DNA from: Planktosalinus lacus
GTDB lineage: Bacteria; Bacteroidota; Bacteroidia; Flavobacteriales; Flavobacteriaceae
NCBI RefSeq assembly: GCF_014640155.1
Contig: NZ_BMGK01000006.1
Span: 62,001-126,000, forward strand
Reading direction: 5' to 3'
Length of the DNA stretch: 64,000 nt
Both the position numbers and the translations under genes were made by a program. The notes below the pieces were generated by a model that did no database searches, was not told the origin of the DNA, and saw nothing but the letters and a program-made list of their open reading frames with translations. Each line of letters opens with the position of its first letter. Position 1 is the stretch's first letter. Below, in pieces: positions 34,979 through 43,655 of this stretch.

Positions 34979-35929
34979 TTATTTTTTTATTAATCCAATA
35001 TCCACAAGTCTTTCGTATAAAAACTCTCCTGCTGTAATGTCTTCATAGGCTTTTGGGTGTTCATCATCGATGCATTCAGGCAAACAATTTAGAGGCATGT
35101 CACTGCGTGGGTGCATAAAAAACGGAATCGAATAACGTGGTTTACTCCATTCCTCCTTAGGTGGGTTTACAACCCGGTGAATAGTGGAGCGTAATTTATT
35201 GTTTGTGTGACGCTCCAGCATATCTCCAACATTGATTACCAACTCATCTTCTTCAGGAATCGCATCCATCCAAACGCCGTCTTTACGTAACACTTGCAAG
35301 CCACCGGTTGAAGCCCCCATTAATAGTGTAATTAAATTGATATCTCCATGGGCTCCGGCCCTAACAGCGCCTTTAGGCTCTTCAACAATGGGCGGGTAGT
35401 GGATGGGCCTTAAAATACTGTTACCATTACTGGCCCAATGATCAAAATAATGTTCATCCAAACCAATGTATAAAGCCAGTGCACGCAATACATAAATACC
35501 TGTTTTTTCAAGCATTCTATAGGCTTCCATTCCTGTTTTATTGAAATCCGGTAGCTCTTCAACCTGGACGTTATCTGGGTACTCATCAATAAGATTGGCA
35601 TCTTCTTCAGGTTCCTGGCCAAAATGCCAGAACTCCTTCAAATCGCCTTCTTTTTTACCTTTGGCGTGCTCTTTTCCAAAAGATACATAGCCGCGTTGAC
35701 CTCCTAATCCTTCAATTTCATACTTCTTCTTAGTTTCAACAGGAAGTGCAAAAAAAGCTTTTACTTCTTTATAAAGCTCATCAACCAGATTGTCATTCAA
35801 AAAGTGGTTCTTTAAAGAAACAAAACCAATCTCTTCATAAGCACGGCCTATTTCTTCAACAAATTTTTGTTTTCTTACAGGATCGCCACTAATGAAATCG
35901 GCTAAATCTACACTGGGTATATTTTTCAT
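34979..35929 (-). CDS. Isopenicillin N synthase-family 2-oxoglutarate/Fe(II) dioxygenase
   Basis: This 316-residue protein has an N-terminal DIOX_N domain (IPSVDLADFI) and a C-terminal jelly-roll with the iron triad H194-x-D196 (AGAHGDINLITLL) and H251 (LRSTIHRVVNPP). R265 and S267 (KPRYS) bind 2-oxoglutarate. All iron and cosubstrate residues are present, so it should be active. The substrate is not known. It leads a reverse-strand run with the DsrE, SUI1, nucleoside phosphorylase and binding-protein genes. Confidence 0.9.
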   Translation of the reverse strand: MKNIPSVDLADFISGDPVRKQKFVEEIGRAYEEIGFVSLKNHFLNDNLVDELYKEVKAFFALPVETKKKYEIEGLGGQRGYVSFGKEHAKGKKEGDLKEFWHFGQEPEEDANLIDEYPDNVQVEELPDFNKTGMEAYRMLEKTGIYVLRALALYIGLDEHYFDHWASNGNSILRPIHYPPIVEEPKGAVRAGAHGDINLITLLMGASTGGLQVLRKDGVWMDAIPEEDELVINVGDMLERHTNNKLRSTIHRVVNPPKEEWSKPRYSIPFFMHPRSDMPLNCLPECIDDEHPKAYEDITAGEFLYERLVDIGLIKK

Positions 35930-36070
35930 GGTCTATATTTTAAATACGTAGCTACAAAGATACCAAAAAAGAACGTGTTTTAAAACCGGCTTTTTAGTAG
36001 TAATTTTTCTTTTAACGGAACTTTAGGACAACATTTTTTTCTACTTTTACCATTAAATTTTTCAATTTTT

Positions 36071-38077
36071 ATGAGCACAACTATTTCAGAAAACTCCTCT
36101 TTAAAATACTCTTCAACAAAATTAAGTGAATCACAAAAGATTGACCTATATAAAAAGTTGTTAAAACCCAGACTCATTGAAGAAAAGATGCTTATTCTTC
36201 TTCGTCAGGGAAAAATATCCAAATGGTTTAGTGGCATTGGTCAGGAAGCCATTGCTGTTGGGGTCACAGCTTCATTGAGTAATGAAGAATACATATTACC
36301 TATGCACCGCAACCTGGGTGTTTTTACTTCCCGTGAAATCCCTTTAAATAGATTGTTTTCGCAATGGCAAGGAAAAGCCTCCGGATTTACAAAAGGTAGA
36401 GACCGCTCATTTCACTTTGGAACACAAGAATTTAAAATTGTAGGAATGATTTCTCATTTAGGTCCGCAACTGGGTGTTGCCGATGGTATAGCACTGGCTA
36501 ATTTACTAAAAGAAAACAATCAAATTACGGCCGTTTTTACCGGCGAAGGAGGCACCAGCGAAGGCGACTTCCATGAAGCGCTCAATGTAGCATCGGTATG
36601 GGATTTACCGGTTTTGTTTTGTATTGAAAATAATGGCTACGGACTTTCAACCCCAACACATGAACAGTTTCGATGTAAACAGATGGTAGATAAGGGAATT
36701 GGTTATGGTATTGAAGCACATCAAATTGACGGAAATAACATCGAAGAGGTCTTTTTAAAAGTGTCTGAAATTGCGGCAAGTGTTCGCAAAAATCCACGAC
36801 CGGTCTTACTGGAGTTTATCACGTTTAGAATGCGGGGTCATGAGGAAGCAAGTGGTACTAAATATGTTCCCCAAGAACTAATGGATTCCTGGGCACTCAA
36901 AGATCCCGTCGTAAATTATGAAAACCACTTATTGGAAAAGGGTGTTTTAACTCAAGAAGAAATACGGCAATTTAAAGCGGATATTAAACAAGAAATTGAT
37001 GTAAATCTCGATATCGCTTTCGCTGAAACCACTATTGAATCTATTGAAAGTGAAGAGTTAAGAGATGTATATAAAGAATATAATTATCAAGAGGTTAAAC
37101 CAGGTAACGATGTTAGTAATATTCGCCTGATTGATGCCATTTCTGTTGGATTAAAGCAATCTATGGAGCGGCATGAAAATTTGGTGATAATGGGACAGGA
37201 CATCGCAGAATATGGCGGAGTCTTTAAAATCACAGATGGCTTTGTTGAGGCTTTTGGTAAAGCTCGTGTTAGAAACACACCCATTTGTGAGTCAGCAATC
37301 GTGTCTGCAGGAATGGGACTGTCAATCAATGGGTTTAAAGCAGTAGTAGAAATGCAGTTTGCCGATTTTGTGTCATCCGGTTTCAACCCCATTGTAAACT
37401 ATCTGGCAAAAAGTCATTACCGCTGGGCAGAAAAAGCTGATGTGGTGGTGCGTATGCCTTGTGGGGCAGGTGTGGGAGCAGGTCCTTTTCACAGTCAAAC
37501 CAATGAAGCCTGGTTTACGCACACCCCGGGGCTGAAAGTAGTGTATCCGGCCTTTCCTTATGACGCTAAGGGATTATTGGCAACCAGTATAGAAGATCCA
37601 AACCCGGTATTGTTTTTTGAACACAAAGCACTTTACAGAAGTGTTTATCAGGAGGTGCCTGCAGATTATTACAACTTGCCACTGGGAAAAGCTTCTCTGA
37701 TTAAAGAAGGAAAAGATATCACTATCATAACCTATGGCGCCGGAGTTCATTGGGCGCTGGAAACACTTCAAAAAAACACTCAAATTTCAGCAGATTTAAT
37801 TGACCTTAGAACGCTGCAACCCCTCGACACAGAAGCCATTTACAGATCAGTTCAAAAAACCGGTAAGGCTATTATCCTTCAGGAAGACAGTCTCTTTGGT
37901 GGCATTGCTTCAGATATTTCTGCATTGATTATGGAACATTGCTTTGAGCAACTCGATGCGCCCGTAAAACGCGTAGCAAGTCTTGAAACACCCATTCCGT
38001 TTGCAGCAGCATTGGAAAAAAACTACTTGTCAAAAAACCGCTTTGAAAAAGAATTATTGGACTTATTGCTTTATTAG
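36071..38077 (+). CDS. Branched-chain 2-oxoacid dehydrogenase E1, fused alpha and beta subunits
   Basis: The first half of this 668-residue protein is an E1 alpha. Its thiamine-diphosphate site is GEGGTSEGDFHEALNVASVW with CIENNGYG (about residues 157-190). The second half (from about 350) is an E1 beta with MGQDIAEYGGVFKITDG, ESAIVSAGMGLS, MPCGAGVGAGPFHSQ and ITYGAGVHWALE. Together they decarboxylate branched-chain 2-oxoacids and pass the acyl group to an E2 lipoyl protein, which is not in the window. Single-chain E1 of this kind is common in Bacteroidetes. It is divergent from the dioxygenase gene. Confidence 0.9.
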   Translation: MSTTISENSSLKYSSTKLSESQKIDLYKKLLKPRLIEEKMLILLRQGKISKWFSGIGQEAIAVGVTASLSNEEYILPMHRNLGVFTSREIPLNRLFSQWQGKASGFTKGRDRSFHFGTQEFKIVGMISHLGPQLGVADGIALANLLKENNQITAVFTGEGGTSEGDFHEALNVASVWDLPVLFCIENNGYGLSTPTHEQFRCKQMVDKGIGYGIEAHQIDGNNIEEVFLKVSEIAASVRKNPRPVLLEFITFRMRGHEEASGTKYVPQELMDSWALKDPVVNYENHLLEKGVLTQEEIRQFKADIKQEIDVNLDIAFAETTIESIESEELRDVYKEYNYQEVKPGNDVSNIRLIDAISVGLKQSMERHENLVIMGQDIAEYGGVFKITDGFVEAFGKARVRNTPICESAIVSAGMGLSINGFKAVVEMQFADFVSSGFNPIVNYLAKSHYRWAEKADVVVRMPCGAGVGAGPFHSQTNEAWFTHTPGLKVVYPAFPYDAKGLLATSIEDPNPVLFFEHKALYRSVYQEVPADYYNLPLGKASLIKEGKDITIITYGAGVHWALETLQKNTQISADLIDLRTLQPLDTEAIYRSVQKTGKAIILQEDSLFGGIASDISALIMEHCFEQLDAPVKRVASLETPIPFAAALEKNYLSKNRFEKELLDLLLY

Positions 38078-38249
38078 AGAATAAGTTTTGTTAAAAGAAT
38101 GACTTTTTTCATATAAAAAAATTAGTATTAATTCAATTCAAAAGTTAATAATCACTTAATTATGTTAATTTAATTATAACTAATCGATTTTCTTAACATT
38201 AAGAGTAAAAAACAACTAACTTTATACTCAAATAAATAATCAAATTAAT

Positions 38250-38726
38250 ATGAAAAAAGTAGTTCTATTATTAACTGTGTCTGCGCTTTTGTTGTCTTGC
38301 GCAACACCACAAACTGTTAGAGACTCTAAAAAAGTCATGAAAGGTGAGTGGGTGTTAAACTCAGTGACCCACAATGAATCAGGAACTTATGAAATATCAT
38401 TGTTCAATGATGTATCAAGGGATTGTTTTGAAGGCAGTGTATGGAGGTTTATTCCAAATAATAATACTGGAACCTATGCAATAGAATCTGCCGGATGTAC
38501 AGTTGGAGAGCGCAATTTCATTTTTACAATCCAGGAAATTGACACTGCTTCAGGTTATTATGACTTTCTATTAAAGCCAACCGATGAACGTGGAAGATCT
38601 GAAACCAATCAAGGTTTTAGAGTGCGACTCTCACAATTATCAGAAAACATAATGGTCTGGGAACAGAGCTTGATGGTAGATGGTAAACCCTTTAAATTAT
38701 ATATGAACTTTTCTAAATTACAATAA
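38250..38726 (+). CDS. Lipocalin-family lipoprotein
   Basis: This 158-residue protein has a lipobox (SALLLSCATP, cysteine about residue 17). The mature region MKGEWVLNSVTHNESGTYEISLFND, SVWRFIPNNNTGTYAI and the later strands match lipocalin-like proteins common in flavobacteria. The conserved cysteines in SRDCFEG and AGCTVGE could pair. It is likely an outer- or inner-membrane lipoprotein that binds a hydrophobic ligand or has a structural role. The OmpA-family gene follows 2 bases after it, so the pair is an operon. Confidence 0.85.
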   Translation: MKKVVLLLTVSALLLSCATPQTVRDSKKVMKGEWVLNSVTHNESGTYEISLFNDVSRDCFEGSVWRFIPNNNTGTYAIESAGCTVGERNFIFTIQEIDTASGYYDFLLKPTDERGRSETNQGFRVRLSQLSENIMVWEQSLMVDGKPFKLYMNFSKLQ

Positions 38727-38728
38727 CT

Positions 38729-39439
38729 ATGAAAAAACAAATAAAGAAATTAGGAATAGCGATCGTTGCAATCGCATTTATTGGACTATCAATGTCCTGC
38801 GAAGCAACAAAAAACGCAAATAACGCTCAAAAAGGTGCAGTCATTGGTACAACCGGTGGTGCTGTATTGGGAGCTATTATTGGTAATCAAGTTGGTAGCA
38901 GTAAAGACAATCAGGTGATTGGTGCTGTAATTGGGGGAGTTGTTGGTGGTACTGCAGGTGTTTTGATTGGAAACAAAATGGACAAACAAGCACAAAAAAT
39001 TGAAGAAGAAATACCCGGAGCAGAAGTTGAACGAATTGACGATGCCATTGTGATTACTTTTGACGAAGGTAGTGGAGTGTTTTTTGAAACAAACAAATTC
39101 AACTTAAATACACAGTCAAGAGAAAACCTCGATAAACTCTCAGGGGTTATGAAAGAGTACCCAGACACTAATATCCTTGTTGTTGGACATACTGATAGCA
39201 CAGGACCCTATGAATTCAATATGGACTTGTCTAAAAACAGGGCAGAAGCGGTAACAGGATATCTGGTTAGCAAAGGACTTGCCAGTGGTCGTTTCACTAC
39301 AACCTGGTATGGGCCAGACAGACCTGCACACGACAATAGCACAGCTGAAGGCCGTGCTAAAAACCGTCGGGTTAATGTGGCCATCGTTCCAAACGAAAAA
39401 ATGATCGAAGATGCTAAAAAAGAAGCCGGAGAAAATTAA
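38729..39439 (+). CDS. OmpA-family lipoprotein with glycine-zipper segment
   Basis: This 236-residue protein has a lipobox (IGLSMSCEAT, cysteine about 25). A glycine-zipper-rich region (about residues 35-85; GAVIGTTGGAVLGAIIG and GAVIGGVVGG) follows. The C-terminal OmpA domain contains FFETNKFNLN, LVVGHTDSTGPYEFNMDLSKNRAEAV and the terminal NRRVNVAI motif that binds peptidoglycan. It likely ties the outer membrane to murein. It is followed by a clear terminator at 39462-39494. Confidence 0.93.
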   Translation: MKKQIKKLGIAIVAIAFIGLSMSCEATKNANNAQKGAVIGTTGGAVLGAIIGNQVGSSKDNQVIGAVIGGVVGGTAGVLIGNKMDKQAQKIEEEIPGAEVERIDDAIVITFDEGSGVFFETNKFNLNTQSRENLDKLSGVMKEYPDTNILVVGHTDSTGPYEFNMDLSKNRAEAVTGYLVSKGLASGRFTTTWYGPDRPAHDNSTAEGRAKNRRVNVAIVPNEKMIEDAKKEAGEN

Positions 39440-39461
39440 CCTTCAGCTCTTTAACAATTAC

Positions 39462-39494
39462 AAACCGGATGCTTTAAAAGGTATCCGGTTTTTT
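39462..39494 (+). terminator. Rho-independent terminator after the OmpA-family gene
   Basis: A 9-base stem (39462-39470 with 39483-39491, core accggat/atccggt) with a 12-base loop is followed by a T run. It separates the lipocalin/OmpA operon from the polyketide operon. Confidence 0.85.
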
Positions 39495-39532
39495 AATTTT
39501 CTGTAAATAAATATTTGGCTATTTTTAAGCAA

Positions 39533-40642
39533 ATGAATCAAACCTGTGACATAGCAATATTGGGGGGCGGCTTGGCCGGTCTCACTGCTGCATTGCACTT
39601 GAGTAATAGTGATTTTAAAATTCTTCTGTTTGAGAAAAATAAATATCCATATCACAAGGTTTGTGGAGAATATATATCCAACGAGGTATTGCCTTATTTC
39701 AAAAGCCTGGGAATTGACCCTTTCAAATTGGGAGCAAAACCCATCAGCCGTTTACAAGTTACAAATAGAAAAGGTTTAGAGAATCTAACTGAGCTGCCTC
39801 TAGGAGGATTTGGAATAAGCAGATATGAGTTGGATTATCATTTATATAAAAATACAAAGGAGAAAGTACCCGTTTTGAACGAAACTGCTTCAGAATTAGA
39901 TTTTAAAGAGAATCATTTTATGATTAAAACACTTTCAGGGAAACTTTTTAAGGCACGTTATGTGATTGGAGCTTTTGGAAAACGTTCCAATCTTGATAAA
40001 TCGCTGCAACGACCATTCTTTCAAAAAAAAACGCAATGGTTGGCAGTCAAAGCACATTACAAAGGTGATTTTCCGGAAGACCAGGTTGCATTGCATCACT
40101 TTGAAGGAGGGTATTGCGGTCTTTCAAAAGTGGAGACAAATAATGTAAACCTTTGCTACCTCACCACTATAAAAGCATTTAAACCATTCAAAAGCATAAC
40201 TGAGTTTGAACAGAAAGTACTCATGAAAAATCCGTTTTTAAATCGCTTTTTGAAAAAGGCAACTCCGGTTTTCGATGCGCCACTCACTATTAGTCAGATT
40301 TCTTTCGAAAGAAAAAAAGCAGTTGAAAACCATATTTTTATGGTTGGAGACAGTGCTTCCCTCATTCACCCATTATGTGGCAACGGAATGGCAATGGCAA
40401 TAACAGCTGCAAAACTAGTATCTGAAACTTTATTAGAAAACAAAAACGCAGATCGAGCATTGCTCGAAAAAATTTACACCCATAAATGGAACACCACCTT
40501 TTCAAAACGGCTAAACTACGGTCGATTGTTACAAACTGTCTTGATGAATCCAAAATTGTTAACTGCGGGTTTGAATCTCGCAAAGTTTACCCCAAAATTA
40601 ATTCCCTATTTAGTTTCAAAAACCCACGGAAAACCTCTCTAG
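39533..40642 (+). CDS. FAD-dependent oxidoreductase of the geranylgeranyl-reductase/hydroxylase type (PKS operon)
   Basis: This 369-residue protein starts at the ATG at 39533. A TTG 18 bases earlier is less likely because MNQTCDIAILGGGLAGL gives a normal Rossmann start. Motifs are GGGLAGLTAALHL with FEKNKYPYHKVCGEYIS, and MVGDSASLIHPLCGNGMAMAI, the GD motif contacting FAD. It belongs to the flavoprotein hydroxylase/geranylgeranyl reductase superfamily. As first gene of the operon it probably oxidises or reduces the polyketide product, comparable to SrsC acting on phenolic lipids in Streptomyces. That comparison is an inference. The methyltransferase gene starts immediately after its stop. Confidence 0.85.
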   Translation: MNQTCDIAILGGGLAGLTAALHLSNSDFKILLFEKNKYPYHKVCGEYISNEVLPYFKSLGIDPFKLGAKPISRLQVTNRKGLENLTELPLGGFGISRYELDYHLYKNTKEKVPVLNETASELDFKENHFMIKTLSGKLFKARYVIGAFGKRSNLDKSLQRPFFQKKTQWLAVKAHYKGDFPEDQVALHHFEGGYCGLSKVETNNVNLCYLTTIKAFKPFKSITEFEQKVLMKNPFLNRFLKKATPVFDAPLTISQISFERKKAVENHIFMVGDSASLIHPLCGNGMAMAITAAKLVSETLLENKNADRALLEKIYTHKWNTTFSKRLNYGRLLQTVLMNPKLLTAGLNLAKFTPKLIPYLVSKTHGKPL

Positions 40643-41356
40643 ATGCTTGTAAATACAACATATCGTAGCAGCCAAAGTGAATTGATGGATCAACCTAACC
40701 TATCAGAAGTACAGCTTCAGTTAGCTTACAACGACATTAACAAGGTAAATAAACTCTTAGGAGGAAACCACATCACTTTAAACGGTGTAATTCAACTAAC
40801 TAAAGATTTGCCGGTAAATGAACCTGTTACCATCATCGATATTGGTTGTGGTGATGGAGAAATTCTTTTCAGATGTGAACACTATGCCCTAGAAAACAAG
40901 CTAAATTGGATTCTTGTTGGGCTTGATAATAATGATAAAAGTATTGCCCTGGCAAAAAAAAGAATGCCTGCAGAAAGCAAGGTTCAATTTCAATTAATGG
41001 ATGTTTTTTCAGATGAACTTGAAAAGGTTACCGCTCACATATTTCTGTTTTCTTTAACACTGCATCACTTTTCAAACGATGATATTATCCGTATTTTAGA
41101 AAAATCATTCCATCAGGCAAAAACAGGCATTGTAATCAATGATTTACAGCGAAGTGCACTTGCATACAGACTGTTTCAACTGTTTAGCTTTTGTTTTTTA
41201 AAAAGCAACGTTGCTAAAAATGACGGACTGGTATCAATATTAAGAGGATTTAAAAAGGAAGATCTCAGGGGTTTTTCTAAATTACTACCCCAAAGTCATC
41301 AACAATTAAAGCAAAAATGGGCTTTCAGGTGGCAATGGATTATACAAAAAAAATGA
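40643..41356 (+). CDS. SAM-dependent methyltransferase (PKS operon)
   Basis: This 237-residue class I methyltransferase has motif I in IIDIGCGDGEILFRC, the acidic end of strand 2 in LVGLDNNDKSIALAKKR, and LFSLTLHHFSNDDI around motif IV. The start codon directly abuts the previous stop, and the stop overlaps the next start (ATGA), implying translational coupling. It probably methylates the type III polyketide product on oxygen or carbon, like SrsB/BpsB acting on alkylpyrones and alkylresorcinols. The family assignment is firm and the substrate is inferred. Confidence 0.88.
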   Translation: MLVNTTYRSSQSELMDQPNLSEVQLQLAYNDINKVNKLLGGNHITLNGVIQLTKDLPVNEPVTIIDIGCGDGEILFRCEHYALENKLNWILVGLDNNDKSIALAKKRMPAESKVQFQLMDVFSDELEKVTAHIFLFSLTLHHFSNDDIIRILEKSFHQAKTGIVINDLQRSALAYRLFQLFSFCFLKSNVAKNDGLVSILRGFKKEDLRGFSKLLPQSHQQLKQKWAFRWQWIIQKK

Positions 41357-42405
41357 GCGTAAAAATACACACCGTCACCAAAGTATTACCCAAATACACC
41401 AAAAAAACTGAAGATATTCTTCCTTTTATCGACCTTTGGATGGAAGGACAAGACGAGCGCTTAAAGCGAAAAACAATCAAGATTTTTGAAAATGCACAAG
41501 TCGATCAGCGGTATTCATTGTTTGAACCTCTTGAAGTCTTCACTGAAACCTCCTTTGAAAAAAGAAACAATATTTACACCCGTGAAGTCATCACTATAGG
41601 AACTGAAGTGTTGCAAAAAGCCTTGGATAAAGCCCATTGGAAAGCAGATTCTATTGACTATATCATCACGGTGAGTTGCACTGGTATAATGATTCCTTCA
41701 CTGGATGCTTATTTAATCAATCACCTGCAATTGCGCCAGGATGTGGTGCGTCTTCCGGTAACCGAAATGGGTTGTGCTGCAGGAGTCTCAGGACTTATTT
41801 ATGCTACCCAGTTTCTAAAGGCAAACCCAGGAAAACGGGCTGCAATAGTTGCTGTAGAGAGTCCGGCTGCTACCTTTTTGTTAAATGACTTTTCCATGGC
41901 CAATATAGTGAGTGCCGCTATTTTTGGTGATGGTGCTTCCTGCGCACTACTATCTTCAGAAATTGATGTCAATGGGCCTGAAATTTTAGATACCAGTATG
42001 TATCACTTTTTCAATGCAGAACACTTAATGGGTTTTGAACTTACAAATAACGGACTCAAGATGGTGCTCGATGAAACAGTGCCTGAAAACATTGCATCAC
42101 ATTTTTCAGCTATACTCAATCCGTTTTTGGAGAAAAATAAATTAACCATTCAGGAGATACATCATTTCATTTTCCATCCCGGTGGTAAAAAGATTCTTGA
42201 ACTGGTAGAAAGCCTTTTCACTGAAATGGGTAAAAACATTGACGATACCCGTGAGGTGTTGCGACGCTACGGCAATATGAGCAGCGCTACGATTCTCTAT
42301 GTATTGGAACGCTTTATGGAGCGCAATGTGCCTGAAGATGACCTGGGACTTATGCTCAGCTTTGGCCCCGGTTTTTCGGCTCAACAAGTATTACTTAAAT
42401 GGTAA
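41353..42405 (+). CDS. Type III polyketide synthase (chalcone/stilbene synthase family)
   Basis: This 350-residue protein runs from the ATG at 41353, which overlaps the methyltransferase stop (ATGA). An in-frame upstream ATG at 41317 would add 12 residues inside the previous gene and is unlikely. The catalytic triad is intact: C141 in TEMGCAAGVSGL, H275 in IFHPGGKK and N308 in YGNMSSAT. The C-terminal LMLSFGPGFSAQQVLL is the family's GFGPG loop. The enzyme extends an acyl starter with malonyl-CoA and cyclises it to pyrones or resorcinols. The adjacent acyl carrier protein and fatty-acid enzymes suggest a long-chain starter. Confidence 0.95.
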   Translation: MSVKIHTVTKVLPKYTKKTEDILPFIDLWMEGQDERLKRKTIKIFENAQVDQRYSLFEPLEVFTETSFEKRNNIYTREVITIGTEVLQKALDKAHWKADSIDYIITVSCTGIMIPSLDAYLINHLQLRQDVVRLPVTEMGCAAGVSGLIYATQFLKANPGKRAAIVAVESPAATFLLNDFSMANIVSAAIFGDGASCALLSSEIDVNGPEILDTSMYHFFNAEHLMGFELTNNGLKMVLDETVPENIASHFSAILNPFLEKNKLTIQEIHHFIFHPGGKKILELVESLFTEMGKNIDDTREVLRRYGNMSSATILYVLERFMERNVPEDDLGLMLSFGPGFSAQQVLLKW

Positions 42406-42420
42406 ATAAAAAGACAAACG

Positions 42421-43212
42421 ATGGAGTTTAAAAACAACAATTATTGGGCAGTCATCCTGGGAGGCAGTAGTGGCTTGGGATTGGGTACTGCACAAAAACT
42501 AGCTTCTTCAGGAATGAACCTGTGCATTGTACATCGCGACCGAAAAGAACAAATGGCAGAGATTGAAAGCTGTTTCAATCGCTTACGCGAAATCGGAATC
42601 AACCTCCTTACCTTCAATTCTGATGCGCTTAAAGAAAGTAATCGCATAGATATTTTAAAAGAATTAAATAACCACATGGGAAGCGAAGGGAGCGTACGGG
42701 TTTTAGTGCACAGCATTGCCAAAGGAAACTTGAAGCCGATGCTTGGTGCAAATGGCGAAGTGCTAAACAATGCCGATTTTCATCACACAATTGATGCGAT
42801 GGCAATCAGTCTCTATGACTGGACACAGGCACTCATTAGTCAAGGTCTATTCAGTAAATCAGCCCGTGTAATTTCTTTTACCAGTGAGGGCAATGCCAAA
42901 GCCTGGCCTTATTATGCCGCTGTTTCGGCAGCAAAAGCCACCTTGGAAGCCATCACCAGAAATATGGCAGTTGAATTTGCCCCCTTGGGCATTACATCCA
43001 ACTGCATTCAGGCTGGAGCCGTAGATACCGCCGCTCTGAAAGCCATACCGGGAAGTGAAAAATATGCATCCATTGCACTGAAAAAGAATCCGTTTAAAAG
43101 GCTTACCACACCAGCCGATATCGGCAATGTAGTATATCTGCTTTGTAAAGACGAAGCCGCCTGGATCAACGGAACTGTCCTCAAAGCAGATGGAGGCGAA
43201 AGTTTAAAATAA
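42421..43212 (+). CDS. FabL/FabI-like enoyl-ACP reductase (SDR family, PKS operon)
   Basis: This 263-residue SDR has the nucleotide motif LGGSSGLGLGTA and VLVHSIAKGN. It uses a Y165-x6-K172 active-site spacing, which is that of enoyl-ACP reductases and not the YxxxK spacing of ketoreductases. The segment AGAVDTAALKAIPG also resembles FabL. It should reduce trans-2-enoyl-ACP with NAD(P)H. It begins 16 bases after the PKS stop and its stop overlaps the next ATG by one base. No dedicated ketoreductase is present in the operon, so FabG would have to come from primary metabolism. Confidence 0.85.
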   Translation: MEFKNNNYWAVILGGSSGLGLGTAQKLASSGMNLCIVHRDRKEQMAEIESCFNRLREIGINLLTFNSDALKESNRIDILKELNNHMGSEGSVRVLVHSIAKGNLKPMLGANGEVLNNADFHHTIDAMAISLYDWTQALISQGLFSKSARVISFTSEGNAKAWPYYAAVSAAKATLEAITRNMAVEFAPLGITSNCIQAGAVDTAALKAIPGSEKYASIALKKNPFKRLTTPADIGNVVYLLCKDEAAWINGTVLKADGGESLK

Positions 43213-43655
43213 TGACAACAGAAACTCTTTTAACATACTTGCCCTACGGACCCGATTTTTTGTTTTTAGACTCCATTGAAGAGCTCTCCGAACTCGGTAT
43301 TAAAGGGCATTATCACTTTAAACCCGAACTCTGGTTTTATGCCTCTCATTTTAAAAATCAACCGGTTACACCGGGTGTTATTTTGATTGAATGCATGGCG
43401 CAGATTGGTCTTGTATGCTTTGGAATTTATTTAATTTCAAAAGAAGACACTACGCGCGAAGTTTCCCAAACTGGACTTGCTTTAAGCTCTAGTGAGATCG
43501 ATTTTTATAAACCTGTATATCCTGATGAAAAAGTTACAGTTGTATCTGATATAGTGTATTTTAGATTCAATAAGTTAAAGTGCAAGGTCAAGATGCTAAA
43601 CAGTCAGAATGAGCTTGTTTGCAAAGGCGTTTTAAGTGGTATGTTAACCGTATGA
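43212..43655 (+). CDS. FabZ-like 3-hydroxyacyl-ACP dehydratase (hot-dog fold, PKS operon)
   Basis: In this 147-residue hot-dog protein the catalytic pair is visible: H46 in ASHFKNQPVTPGV and E60 in LIECMAQIG, with the FabZ spacing of 14. The N-terminal LPYGPDFLFLDSI corresponds to the FabZ helix region. It should dehydrate 3-hydroxyacyl-ACP. It overlaps the upstream stop by one base and the downstream ketosynthase start by four, continuing the coupled operon. Confidence 0.87.
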   Translation: MTTETLLTYLPYGPDFLFLDSIEELSELGIKGHYHFKPELWFYASHFKNQPVTPGVILIECMAQIGLVCFGIYLISKEDTTREVSQTGLALSSSEIDFYKPVYPDEKVTVVSDIVYFRFNKLKCKVKMLNSQNELVCKGVLSGMLTV